From Phycomyces nitens (taxonomy: Eukaryota; Mucoromycota; Mucoromycetes; Mucorales; Phycomycetaceae): a stretch of DNA of 64,000 bases. The stretch covers positions 6,944,001 through 7,008,000 of the forward strand of contig JAHRBC010000003.1 of the NCBI GenBank assembly GCA_022702545.1, written 5' to 3'. A program made the translations under genes and the position numbers. Every line of letters starts with the position of its first letter. Position 1 is the stretch's first letter. Of the stretch, positions 1 through 10,640 are shown one piece after another. The notes beneath the pieces are model-generated. The model ran no database searches. It had not been told where the DNA came from and saw only the letters and a program-made list of their open reading frames with translations.

Positions 1-1937
1 ATGCTCGGGCTGCTGATGGTGGAGGTGGAGGTGGAGGTGCGCGGGATGCTCCTGTAGGTTTGGTGGCCTGGGGTACAAATGTCGTGCTTCTGGCAAGTGG
101 TGGAGGCGAAGGACTGGTATAGGTGTTGGTCGAGTAGGCACGGAGAGGCTGGGCCGGTCGAGTGAAGCTATAGTTGCTGGCTGGTTTGTCGTGGAATGGA
201 GATGCTTCGTGTGGCACTTGGCTGTATTCCTCTTCAGCCTCAATCTCTGCTTCAGGGATCTGAGGACTGGCGGTAGTGAGAGGTCTGGCAGGCATTGGAG
301 GTGCACCAATGATCTCTTCAGTGTAATTTACAGGAAAGATGCCTCGGCGTTTGGGGCCAATGTTTTCTACTTCTCCTAGCCACCATCCCTCATCGACTTC
401 TTCTACTACCGTAATAATATCTCCAGTGCGGAATGAGAGCTCATCAACAGAGTCTCCCTCAAAGTCATAAATTGCCTTGCGTTTCTTCTTGCTGCCTACC
501 GTGCTCTGGGCTATGGGGACCAGTGGGTGAGTATGGTTATGGTTATGATCAAAGCAAGACAAACTTACATTGCCGGCGTGGCATCTGGGGTGCAAGTCGG
601 CCGGGAGACGAGGGTATTGTGGTTACGGGATCGTCTCCACCCCGGAGAGAGGTATGGCTAGGGACACGACGTGGAGTGATGGGATCAGCACTCAACTGGC
701 GTGAGGTTGGTCCACGGATACAAGGGCTTCCATTGGGTGAGCGAGGAGTAAGACCCGTGCGATCAGGGGCAGGCGTAAAATAGTCCTCTGTCCCGTTTGG
801 ACTACGGGTGAGCCCTGAGCTGGAACTGCCAGTTCTGGTCATCGGAACACGCGGACCATCGCGTGTAGATTGTGGCCAATTAGAACGCACGCTGGACAGT
901 CTCTCGACTGCACTGTTGAAAAATTCGATCTGAGCATCCAGCAACATCCCCAAGGCCTCCGAATGCTCTTCCTGCAAAAGGACTCAGTATGGACACTTAC
1001 GCCAAACACACGTACCTCAAACTCTTGGAGCGCCACCATTTTTTGGATGAGATCATATTCTGTCTCCTCGTACTTCATCTTGGACGCCTGCATTTCCTGC
1101 TCCCACTCTGGCTTCTCCTTCTTTGACTTTTGGAGCCGCCCCAACTTGGCGTCATAGTCCAATCGACGCGACTCTAACTTCTTGCGCAGACTGAGGTACT
1201 CTTTGTATTCTATCTGTCCACGCTGGAGAGTTGCAATATAGACCTCCTTCATCGACAGAGCAAACTCTTCCTGGAGATGAGCGACCAATGTTGTTGCCTG
1301 GCCATAATTGACAAATGATGCGCCTGATGTACATGCATGTTTATATCTTTTGGACATCTCTCTCTTTTTTTTCACCCCTTTTTTATACAAGCTCTTAATC
1401 GAGTCTGCCATCTAGGCTTACCAGCAGAAGAGTCTGTATCAAACGAGTCGCCATAGTGTGACCAACAGGCACCAAGAGATTCCATGGGTGAAATCTTGAT
1501 CTTGGCATCTTCTGGAGACGGTTTCTTTTTACTCAACTGGGCATGGCTGACATCAATAGCTTCCACTACACGATCAAACCCAGCTCTTCTTCTTTCTGTC
1601 TCTATCTCTAGTCTCTGGAAATCCTCTGTTTGAAGTGTCGCCTTTGCAGCACCCAACCGTTCTCCAGTCCACTAGATTATATAAATAACAAAAAACGTGT
1701 TTCCTTTATCATTAATTCATTGCTATAATCAGTCAACCAATAGAACTCCGAATAGGTCAATATGATCAAGTATGCAATCGTTTGATGAATCACAGCATGA
1801 GTTGCTATGCATCCCGGTTCAAACGGCTGCTATTCAAGTCTACTCCAGGACCACCAAGAAGCTGGGTCTGTGTCCCCAGAGACCTCTAGAATCAAAACTG
1901 GGCGTACCTGCTTAAACTTTCCTAGATTCTTGATCAT
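1..1937 (-). CDS. BAR-SH3 domain protein (Rvs167/amphiphysin-like adaptor), 3' end beyond window
   Basis: Five exons were read on the minus strand: 1937-1908, 1671-1422, 1323-1016, 971-569 and 510 to the window edge; phases agree at every junction. The start MIKNLGKFKQ is followed by WTGERLGAAKA, typical of fungal BAR proteins. A long helical BAR region fills roughly residues 1-240. A Ser/Thr/Pro-rich linker follows, then an SH3 domain at about residues 343-400, recognised by AIYDF, a GWWLGEV core and a FPVNYTE end. After it comes a Pro-rich tail with a run of prolines near base 15-45. BAR domains dimerise into curved membrane-binding modules, and SH3 domains bind Pro-rich partners. The family acts at endocytic sites and cortical actin patches. 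The first intron (1672-1907) is 236 nt, long for this window. The stop codon lies outside. Domain calls are firm; the exact orthologue is inferred. Confidence 0.88.
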
Positions 1938-2140
1938 GATGGTGTCAAAAGGAGAGGAATGAAAGCCAAGATAGTAGTAGTAATAATAGTAATAATAGAA
2001 AGAGGAATCGAATATCTATATATATATATATATATACATACAGTGGCCTACAAATTTGAATTTCCGGATTCAAGGTCCGTATATTTAGCTTTGCATACCA
2101 TCAGATTTTATTTATCTTGTTCTCCTTAATCTTTTAACAA
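1938..2140. other. Short intergenic stretch with a TA dinucleotide run
   Basis: AT-rich sequence between the BAR-SH3 start and the next ORF. A (TA)n run lies at about 2016-2036 and AAT/TAG-rich trinucleotides precede it. No gene is visible. Confidence 0.6.
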
Positions 2141-2524
2141 ATGTCCAGCTCAAATTCATCAAACAGAGAGAACACATCTCAAAGAGAGTGCAAGTGGTAT
2201 TCAACTGCTTTAACATATATTATGGCTGGTATGAATCAAGGTGAAAGGTCGATTCCTGAGATCTCGCGATGCAAAAATGTAGAGGAAAGAACAATCCGCT
2301 ATATTATAGAAACGTATGATAGAACCGGGCCTGTAGAGAACACATGTTATATAGGAAGACCTAGAATTTTTAATGCTAGAGACAGACGGCACATCCAACA
2401 AATGATACAAAGTAATCCCAAAAAGACATTGAAAGACATTGCAGAAAAAGTTGAGGAAATGATTGCTGCACCTATTTTCGAGAATACTGTTTGCCAAACT
2501 TTGTACAATTATTTAGCCATCTAA
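2141..2524 (+). CDS. Helix-turn-helix protein related to the N-terminus of Tc1/mariner transposases
   Basis: A single 127-aa ORF with an ATG start. The middle reads as a paired helix-turn-helix as in Tc1/mariner transposases: an EISRCKNVEERTIRYII recognition-type helix, a GRPRIFNARDRRHI linker (the family has GRPRxLTxRDxRxI), then a second helix region with NPKKTLKDIAE and NTVCQTLYN. The catalytic DDE domain that should follow is not found in any forward frame downstream; the ORF stops right after the second helix-turn-helix. It may therefore be a truncated transposase or a captured DNA-binding domain. The frame is intact over its whole length, which mildly favours recent loss or a retained function. 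Codon use is AT-rich, unlike the neighbouring housekeeping genes. Confidence 0.5.
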   Translation: MSSSNSSNRENTSQRECKWYSTALTYIMAGMNQGERSIPEISRCKNVEERTIRYIIETYDRTGPVENTCYIGRPRIFNARDRRHIQQMIQSNPKKTLKDIAEKVEEMIAAPIFENTVCQTLYNYLAI

Positions 2525-3350
2525 CCACAACGTTATAGAGGTACTGGGTACATATATAATGAATACGATAAAAAAAAACAAAATGTGATATTAGAGAGGT
2601 TTGGGGGGCTATATAGTAAATCGACACAGCTAAAGGAGTCGCAATACTACCCATCAATCAATTGTAAGATTTTGGTCGTCAATCACTTCTTTACTCTTTA
2701 CGCATCACAAACTACATGATAGAATCAACTTTTGAACCGTCTCTATTAAGCAAATAAAGTAACTAAACCAAGGTCTGTTAATAATACACCTTGAAACAGT
2801 AAAGACTTTACAATAAATCAATTCATATAGCTCAAACAAACTGGCAACAGTCGATTCTGATCCATCATACCAAAATGTCAAACATGAACTACTACTCATG
2901 ACAGCCATCGATTTTTTGCTTTGTGTTGTCTTGTACCTTACACTATTGCTCCCATCTTTTGACTGGTGCGATCATGACGGATGGGGCAATGTCCATTCTT
3001 ATATATTGCATTGACTCGTATGGTCGAAACATAATGATGGATGCGCATTATGAACGTCGACTTCCTGGTTATCCTTTATTGCTTCCTATGGATAAAGGCT
3101 GGTACGGATATATCACCATCAAGAAGATGTCACCCAATTCTGGGGGATACAGATTGATCGTTGGAACACGCAGTTGCAACTTATTAGTTACATCAAGTAT
3201 GCGACTTGATATTATATCGATCAATATTGGGCCAACGGCGGACCTTTTTTTTTTGGATAAAGCATCCATCCAAAGTGCAGAAGCAATACTTTCAAATAAA
3301 GACACATCTCGAGTGTAAGATATTCCAATTTTATACCAGTTAAAACAAAT
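2525..3350. other. AT-rich intergenic stretch with one unrecognised ORF
   Basis: Nothing is recognisable between the helix-turn-helix ORF and the next ORF. A forward frame open from about 2974 (first ATG) to 3318 would encode about 114 aa. It matches no family I know, has no clear domain, and could be chance or a decayed gene. Confidence 0.35.
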
Positions 3351-3743
3351 ATGCCCCAAATTTCATCGTATATCAACCTATACAATGTGCCGTTTGTCAT
3401 CGCCGTTTTCCTCGCCGATGGAGCGACAGCCATCGACGATTTGGACTCTTTCTCAAGAAGACTCTCATCAATAGGTGTAAAAGTTATCGAATATCAACAA
3501 AAGGCAACACTGGAAATGACAGATATTCAGGATATCATATCAATGACGAAATCTTCAGACATTAACAAAGTCTTGGATGCTATCAATGATCTTTATCGAG
3601 AAGGACCAATACCTATGATTGGAAATCAGAATCTCGACAGTTTACTCACAGATTTGGCAGGATGCATCTCAACGGCCATAAAACAATCCAATGAGAAAAA
3701 AATTGGCTTTCGATGTAAGAGGTCTCAAACGCTCTGCTTCTAA
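3351..3743 (+). CDS. Possible small secreted protein, 3' end disrupted by LINE sequence
   Basis: A 130-aa ORF with an ATG start. Near the N-terminus a hydrophobic stretch (VPFVIAVFLADGATA) resembles a signal peptide. The rest is predicted mostly helical with regularly spaced hydrophobic residues. This is loosely similar in pattern to fungal HsbA/cell-wall-mannoprotein-like helical bundles, but no diagnostic motif is present. The last 20 or so codons run into sequence that, in another frame, is the start of a LINE endonuclease. The natural C-terminus may therefore have been replaced by the insertion. It could equally be a spliced gene, since a GTAAGAG donor-like site lies at about 3715. Function unknown. 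Confidence 0.3.
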   Translation: MPQISSYINLYNVPFVIAVFLADGATAIDDLDSFSRRLSSIGVKVIEYQQKATLEMTDIQDIISMTKSSDINKVLDAINDLYREGPIPMIGNQNLDSLLTDLAGCISTAIKQSNEKKIGFRCKRSQTLCF

Positions 3744-4936
3744 CGTAAAGTCGCCAAAACACCTACTCTTCCGCCACCTCCGCAGCTTCCGGAACCCATT
3801 TTCACTCTTCGCTCTCCAGGAAACTCACGCACATCCAATCTTAAGAATCGGAGACCCATATCTTTGATCAACTGCGATCCAAAGATATTCACCAAACTTT
3901 TGACCTTTCCCCTTTGGGCTCGCATACCTCGATGCATTAACACCTTTCAGACAGGCTTCATGACACATAGATTTATTGCTAATAACGGTCTCCTCGCCAG
4001 ACAATCTATGTACCATGCACAGCCTGCCAAACATCCTGGAGTAGTACTCTTGCTGGATCAAGAAAAGGTCTACTATAGGGTCTAGCTACATTACCTACGG
4101 CGCATCTTTTCTCTTTTCGGTATTCCTGAATCGATTACCAATATAAATGTCAATGTGAATGACCACTTTCTAGTACCTATTAAGCTAAGCCGTGGACTAT
4201 GACAAGGCGATACTATTTCTCCACTCTTGTTTAACCTGGCCTTCGAACCGCTTTTGCGTATTATTTTGGCTTCCCTTCGATTGCCTGTATTTTAATTCGC
4301 CCACTTACTCATCCCCACTGTGACCTCTACTACAGAGTTCCGCCCACATACCTCCCTCGTCACTCCACCTAGACTTTTGTCTAAACCCGTCTACCTGCCT
4401 CAGCTTCCCCCTCTCATCGACATGTTCATCCTCATCGACTATCGATGTGGACACCGTCAACATTGATCAACTCTCCATCACGGATGCCTTTTCTCTCTCT
4501 TCAAGTGGTTTTTTTTTATCTCCAAGTCAAACAGCAAACTCCAGGAACGGGGATAAAACAAGGTTCAAAGGTACCAAACCCTTTGTCTTTCAAAAGACCA
4601 CCAACTTTGTCGAGGATGATCTCTGTGCTATTTGTCAAATAGAAGAAGACACACCAAAGAACCTTTTCATTACTTGTCCTTGGAAAAGACTCGTATGTAG
4701 TGTAGTCCTATCCAAAGTGTGTCCTGTGCTGGTTGCTAACACAGATAAACACTCTTCTCACCACTTTGGAATACACTAATCAAACAATTCATAGAGATAC
4801 ACAAGCTCTCGTTGTTGCTTCCACCTTACACGCAATCTGGCGTGCTCATTGGGACTACTTTATGGATGGCCAATCTTTTCTCTCTGGTGTGATTGCAGCC
4901 AAGGCACTCGTTGTCATCCATCGTTTTGTAGACTAG
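3725..4936 (+). mobile_element. Decayed, internally deleted non-LTR retrotransposon (LINE)
   Basis: Scattered frames match a LINE polyprotein in the right order. At 3740-3830 is the N-terminal endonuclease signature around LFALQETHA. At 3840-4085 is the start of the reverse transcriptase, with RPISLINCDPKI, a QTGFM block and LLLDQEKVYYRV. At 4195-4290 is the RT block with QGDTISPLLFNLAFEPLL, preceded by an in-frame stop. At 4610-4936 is a C-terminal zf-RVT-like zinc finger (DLCAICQ, then an FITCPWKRLV block). Most of the endonuclease and the RT core between the blocks is missing. Frames change and stops occur, so it cannot encode a working protein. No poly-A tail or target-site duplication was established. 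Confidence 0.8.
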
Positions 4937-5267
4937 ACTTTTCTCTTTTCCCCTCTCTCGCTTCCTACTTGTCTTGCATAGTATCCCAATAAGTTCTTCT
5001 TTGGCATAAAAAGCCATCTGCTTAGTGCTATTTACTGAACCTGACCAATAAATACAATACAAAAAAAAGGTTTCTTTTTTAGAGCAGGAACAAGTCAGAT
5101 CAGACTATAAAAGTCAAAAAAATAAAATACATATACATTTTTGCAGGACGTCATTGGAGCCTTGTCACGTGAGCAAATTCGGGCAAATATCCAGAGCCCT
5201 TTCCCTCCCCTCCCCCCCTTGTGTGTGTCGCCTTCTTCCTTTACCCATTTTAGGCTTCTCTTTCAGC
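4937..5267. promoter_or_regulatory. Upstream region of V-ATPase subunit a with a pyrimidine-rich leader
   Basis: About 330 bp between the LINE remnant and the V-ATPase start. An almost pure C/T tract lies at about 5198-5220, less than 70 bp before the ATG. A similar arrangement precedes several other highly expressed genes in this window. No clear TATA box was identified. Confidence 0.45.
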
Positions 5268-8200
5268 ATGGCACCGACTACTCTCTTCCGCTCGGAAGAG
5301 ATGTCACTAATTCAGCTGTACATTCCTACGGAAATCACCCAACCCTGTGTTGCCGAACTTGGCGAGCTTGGCATGGTCCAATTCCGAGACGTAAGTCAGA
5401 AACCCAGCCCAGACTCAAGAAAAGCGACAGCCTTTTTCATCCTCGACCATTCTTTAGCTCAATCCCGATGTAAATGCCTTTCAACGCACCTATGTCTCCG
5501 AAATCAGAAGATTCGATGAAATGGAACGCCAGTGCCGTAAGTAGTAGAGTCCTCTTTAGCTTGTCAACGCGAAGCCCGGCGATGAAACACAGGAGGCTCC
5601 TTGACAAAAAAAAAGAAGGGTCCTGCAAACTTTCGCTTGCATTTATTAAATTTGAAATTTATTATAGGCTTCTTCAAGGCTCAGGTCGACAAGGCAGGCA
5701 TTCCCGTTCGCCATCTCGGTCTTTCTGGTCAGTTTTCTCGAGCACGTTCTACCCAGGAAATCGATGACCTTGAAGAAAAGCTCCGTGATCATGAAGGCCG
5801 TCTCTCTGAGATGAACAGCTCTTATGAGAGCCTTCAGCGTCGCTATCTTCAGCTCACCGAGCTCCGTCATGTTCTTCGTGAGACGGCTGCCTTCTTTGAA
5901 CAAGTAAGAGTGGATAGTCAGGACGATATCTAAGATGCAAAAGAGTGACATGAAACCTTTTCTTTTTTAAAAAAAAAGGCTGATCCAAGACAAGAGCCCC
6001 GTGTCTCTCTTGATGAGTCGGATGCTACCACACCTCTTCTCGAGCACGATGTTGGCACAGGCAGTGAAGATCCCAGCCATGCCAACCTTGGATATGTTAC
6101 TGGTGTGATCTCCCGCCAACGCATGCTGACCTTTGAACGCGTGTTGTGGCGCTCATTGCGTGGTAACTTGCTCGTCAAGTCTGTCGAGATTGATGAAATG
6201 ATCGTGGATCCCGACTCTGATGAGACTCTCGAGAAGAATGTGTTTGCTGTCTTTACCCATGGTAAAGAGATGATCAGCAAAGCAAAGAAGATTTCTGAGA
6301 GCTTGGGTGGTACTCTTTACACTGTTGATGAGTCTGCTGACAAGAGACGCGATACTCTTCTTAGCATCACCTCGAGCATTGAGGATCTCAACAATGTAAG
6401 GATTCTTATAATTGAGTCTAGAGTGTCTAGAGAACAAATGTTGGCAGCATTGGCTTAATTGTATGCTTGTGGTGAAATTCAGGTCCTTTTCACTACCAGC
6501 TCTGCCCGTGCTTCAGAACTCAGCAAGATCGCTGACAACTTGGCAGCCTGGACAACTATTGTTCGCAAGGAAAAGGCCATTTATAACGCCATGAACCGTT
6601 TTATCTATGACGGTCGTCGCAAGTGCCTGATTGCAGAGGGTTGGTGTCCTTCCAATGACCTTCCTGTCATCAAGCGCACTCTCAAAGAAGCCAGCGTAAG
6701 TTTGGCATGCAACCTCTTGTACCTAAGGATAATTAATAACTAGTCATCTCTTTACAGGAAGCTACAGGCACAAACCTGTCCTGCATCGTAACCGAGCTTT
6801 CTACCAAGAAAACACCCCCTACATATCACCGTACAAACAAATTTACCCAAGGTTTCCAAGCAATCATTGATGCCTATGGTATTGCCCGTTATCGTGAGGT
6901 CAACCCTGGTCTCTTTACCCTTGTATCCTTCCCCTTCTTGTTCGCTGTCATGTTTGGTGATATTGGCCACGGTTTCCTCCTTTTCCTTTTTGCACTATAT
7001 CTTGTCTTGAACGAGAAGAAGCTTGCGCTTGATAATGGCGAGGTAAAGAAAAAACTAGGGGAGCTCTAGATAGGCATAATAGACTGTGGCACTAGAGAAT
7101 ACTGTTATTAACCTGGATTGTATGCCAACAGATCTTCAAAATGTTCTTTGGTGGTCGTTACATGATGTTGATGATGGGTCTCTTTTCCATCTTCACTGGA
7201 ATCATTTACAACGATGTCTTTTCTCTGTCTCTCAATCTCGCCGCTCCTGGTTTCGACTGGCCCCAGCACAATGGTACTGGTCCTGTAGAGGCCATCAACA
7301 ATGGTCAAGTCTATCCATTTGGCTTTGATCCCGTAAGTTTATCACAGAATCAAGACTCTAGTCTTTCTAACCCTTGTTGTTCAAGTCATGGCATGGATCC
7401 GAGAACTTTTTGTTGTTCTCCAACTCTTACAAGATGAAGCAAGCTATCATTTTGGGTGTCCTTCATGTAAGTTATAGCCAATGGTATACGTGACAGAGTA
7501 CTCAAATGCCCTATTGTAGATGTCTTTTGCCATTTGCTTAAACGTCTTTAACCACGTCTACTATGGAAAGAAGATGTTTGTCTGGCTCGAGTTCTTGCCC
7601 CAGATTCTCTTCATGGAGTCCATCTTTGGCTACCTCATCTTCTGTATCATGTACAAGTGGAGTGTCAACTGGTGGGAGCTTGACTCTGATGGTCATCATA
7701 TTCGCAATGCTCCTCCAAACTTGTTGAACATGTTGATCTATATGTTCTTGAGCCCTGGTACTGTTGACCCTAAAGAGCAGCTCTTCCCTGGACAGGTATG
7801 TGTTATATTGCCAATCGCCTAACATCAAGCTAATGTTTGGTTTTTCGGAAATATCTATAGGGTCCAATTCAGGGTGGTTTGATTGCCATTGCTCTCATTT
7901 GTGTACCATGGATGTGGTTCGCAAAGCCTTATTACCTCAAGGTCCAGAATGCCAAGCACCAGTATGAGACTGTTGCCAATGAGGAAACCGAGGCACTTGT
8001 TGAGGAAGATGAAGAAGTAGAAGAGGTAAATGGTTATTATGCTGCTTGTGCGAAACATGGTACTGATTGGTTCTTCTTTATAGTTTGAATTTAGTGAAGT
8101 TATGATCCATCAGACTATTCACACCATTGAGTTCTGTCTCAACTGTATCTCTAACACTGCCTCATACCTCCGTCTCTGGGCTCTTTCTCTTGCTCACGCT

Positions 8201-8608
8201 CGTATGTATATATCTTGGATCTTGGATCTTGGATCTTGAGTAATTCCAACTAAATCGTCTTTTATAGAGCTGTCTAGTGTCCTGTGGGACATGACCCTGA
8301 AGATCTGGTTCAACTTTACAGGAACCCTGGCTGTTGTTGGTCTTGTAATCGGTTTCTCCATGTGGTTTGTATTGACAGTCGGTATCCTGTTGGGTATGGA
8401 AGGTCTGTCTGCTTTCTTGCACGCTCTCCGTCTTCACTGGTACGTTTAAATAGGTTTAAATAGAGGGAGGAGGAGGAACCAAATGCCATTAACAAAATCA
8501 CTAAATTGAAACAATAGGGTCGAGTTTGATGGAAAGTTCTACATGGGTGATGGTGTTCAGTTTGAACCTTTTGCTTTTAGCGATGTTATTGAGGACAACC
8601 AAGAGTAA
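5268..8608 (+). CDS. VPH1: V-type proton ATPase subunit a (Vph1/Stv1 family)
   Basis: Thirteen exons (5268-5390, 5458-5536, 5668-5903, 5979-6395, 6483-6695, 6758-7042, 7132-7332, 7386-7466, 7520-7795, 7861-8025, 8084-8201, 8268-8439, 8518-8608) sum to 2457 nt, an 818-aa protein; the family is usually about 820-860 aa. The N-terminal half is the cytosolic coiled-coil arm ([15 protein letters not shown] start, EMERQC and [10 protein letters not shown] segments). The C-terminal half has about eight membrane segments. The two arginines essential for proton translocation are at R722 ([13 protein letters not shown]) and R786 (ALRLHW), spaced 64 residues apart as in yeast Vph1 R735/R799. It forms the proton half-channels of the membrane Vo sector and acidifies vacuole or Golgi. 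Whether it is the vacuolar or Golgi isoform cannot be told. Intron 11 (8202-8267) holds a heptamer tandem repeat. Confidence 0.97.
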
Positions 8609-8963
8609 ATTATGCACGCCATTTGTTTATATTCCAATAAAGAGGATTCAATGCGTCAATAAAGTCTTTCTTATATCCTTGTATACATAAAATATACACT
8701 TATTACAAAACCATGGTCCCAATATTTACAATTTTAGAAAATCCAAAGCTGTGTGGTGTGTTTGTTCAAATCTCCAAGGGTCTTTCAATGAGATGTCCAT
8801 TCATAGAGCTCTTTATAAAGGTGTGGATGATATGTTTTCAACTCTAGAGACAATGAAGGGTTGACGTGTATTATAAGAGAGCAATATGATATCTTGAGCA
8901 TTGAGTTTTATATAAAAAGGAGCTGGATAATAATCCAAATATCAAAAAAACAGCCTTTTTGAC
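8609..8963. other. Intergenic region with TATA-like element before the orphan gene
   Basis: This contains the V-ATPase 3' flank (AATAAA-like signals near 8636-8662) and the upstream region of the next ORF. A TATA-like TATATAAAAAG lies at about 8908-8920, some 45 bp before the ATG. Confidence 0.4.
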
Positions 8964-9713
8964 ATGGACCGTCAAGAACACTTTATTGACCGTGAGCCCA
9001 GTAATCATTTTGATGAAATTCCATTGGAGGCTGTCGATAATGACCAAGACTCAAGACCAACAGTCCGTCAATCGCCCAAAATAAAGCAATACCATGCAGA
9101 AGAACAAATGGTATTTCGTAAGAGTCAAATATTAGCTCGAAAAGAGCAATTACAAACATACCACCGGGATTGCCATGAAAGACAGTATAGAGAAATTCAA
9201 CAGAACGATCAGCGCACCCCAGAACAGATAAAAGCCTACCGCTCTGCAAAACTCCAGGAAGATGGAATGAGTCCGGAAAAGCTTGCAATTATTATGAGCA
9301 TACTGCGTGAAAAGGCGAACGAGGCACATAATATAGATTCTTGTTCCCAGCCTGGCCGGACCTGTGCAGAAGAACAGACTACCTTTGATTATCACAATGG
9401 AAAACGCTGGCTCGAAAGCTCAAATGGGGTTCAGCCAAGTGTGTATCCCTCTAACCAGCCACGAAGTCATTGTTGTTATCCTCATAAGGCTCCAGAATGT
9501 CGAGCTGCTATAGAGCAACATATGCCCTGGGAAGGTGCACGAAGAATTGATCTCTTTACAGGCCTCGACCATAACTATCCGTTTGTAACTTTACCTAGTA
9601 GAGGATACCAGGAAGATGAAGGAGTCTCGTTCTGCAACCAAAGGCAGTGGATGCCTGTAACTGACTGTAGAGCATCCAAAAACAAATGGCCATTTTCAAA
9701 CATTAGAGAGTAA
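8964..9713 (+). CDS. Hypothetical hydrophilic protein, no recognised domain
   Basis: A 249-aa intronless ORF with an ATG start and a TATA-like box about 45 bp upstream. I do not recognise the family. The first 120 residues are charged and predicted helical, rich in Gln, Glu, Arg and Lys (for example REIQQNDQRTPEQIKAYR). The second half is richer in Cys, Pro, Trp and aromatic residues, with CCYPHKAPECR and several Trp-Pro pairs near the end. No signal peptide or membrane segment is seen. An intact frame of this length in AT-rich DNA plus a plausible promoter argue that it is real. It may be lineage-specific. Confidence 0.6.
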   Translation: MDRQEHFIDREPSNHFDEIPLEAVDNDQDSRPTVRQSPKIKQYHAEEQMVFRKSQILARKEQLQTYHRDCHERQYREIQQNDQRTPEQIKAYRSAKLQEDGMSPEKLAIIMSILREKANEAHNIDSCSQPGRTCAEEQTTFDYHNGKRWLESSNGVQPSVYPSNQPRSHCCYPHKAPECRAAIEQHMPWEGARRIDLFTGLDHNYPFVTLPSRGYQEDEGVSFCNQRQWMPVTDCRASKNKWPFSNIRE

Positions 9714-9889
9714 TATCTTGTACAAAGATGGACCTCGTACTTGACCACAACAATGAGAGGTTCATTCCAATTATAAAGATTATATATATAATAAACATTC
9801 AAAATATCCTAGCCAAATACTCTGACAAAAAAAAAGCACAAATCCAAACAAAAATAAAAAAATATTGTGTACAATGTCAAGTCTACTAC

Positions 9890-10640
9890 TTAGGGTTCTG
9901 CAGCCAACTCTTCTTTGTTCGCACCTTGTCTGGGATTTGACTTGGCATCTACATGTTCTTCCTGGCTCGTAGTTACCTCCATTTTCTTAAACTGTGACAA
10001 AAGCTCTTTGGGTACAATGGTTCTATCCACAGGCTCAATGATTCCAAGACTTTTCAATACGCTATCTACTCTCTCTTGAGTACAGAAAGTATTGGGACTT
10101 GGGGATAAATAAACAAGGGATTGAAAGCCTTCGGGAGATGTATCGGTTGGAGGCTGATAGTTCTTTGTGAAGCGACGAAGAATCGCTACGCCCTGTCTGC
10201 CTTCTACGCCAGTTGGATGGTTTACGCGGTAAGAAATTCGATCACTGCATTCCTTTGTGTATCGTTTAATAACTAGATATTTAATCATGTACTGCGCAAT
10301 ACTTACAGTCGAAGTCGTGGTAAGGACAACACAATAGACAGAGGCACCATACTCCTTTGCGATTCTCAACCAGGTTTCTCTCTGGCTAACATCAAAATTG
10401 CATCGATCGACGATTACATTGTGATTTGATTCCAGGCTGGTTCGCATGGATCTCTCACAGGCCTTTCGTGATCCCATGTCATCTTGATTGACTCTGCACC
10501 AGTCCTTTTTGTAATGGTTAGCAAACAAGAGGATCTAATGAATAATATTTACATACTCTTCGCTGACTGATCAATGCTTCGGAAAAGGTTGATTTTCCTG
10601 AGCCAGGGAGGCCAACCAGGATTATGACATGAAGTGGCAT
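9890..10640 (-). CDS. P-loop kinase of the AAA_33 / polynucleotide-kinase-like class
   Basis: Three exons on the minus strand (10640-10557, 10504-10307, 10252-9890) give 645 nt, 214 aa. A Walker A motif GLPGSGKST sits at residues 10-18, directly after a hydrophobic beta strand. RVNQDDMGSRK and VIVDRCNFD follow, the segments that bind substrate and metal in this class. A NHPTG...GVAILRRF block near residue 120-140 matches the lid and C-terminal part of kinase-like domains found beside aprataxin or in polynucleotide kinases. The HIT (aprataxin) domain and the phosphatase domain are absent, so it stands alone. The likely reaction is phosphorylation of a nucleic acid 5' end or a small molecule; the substrate is unproven. 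It is divergent from RAD18, 1 kb away. Confidence 0.75.
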
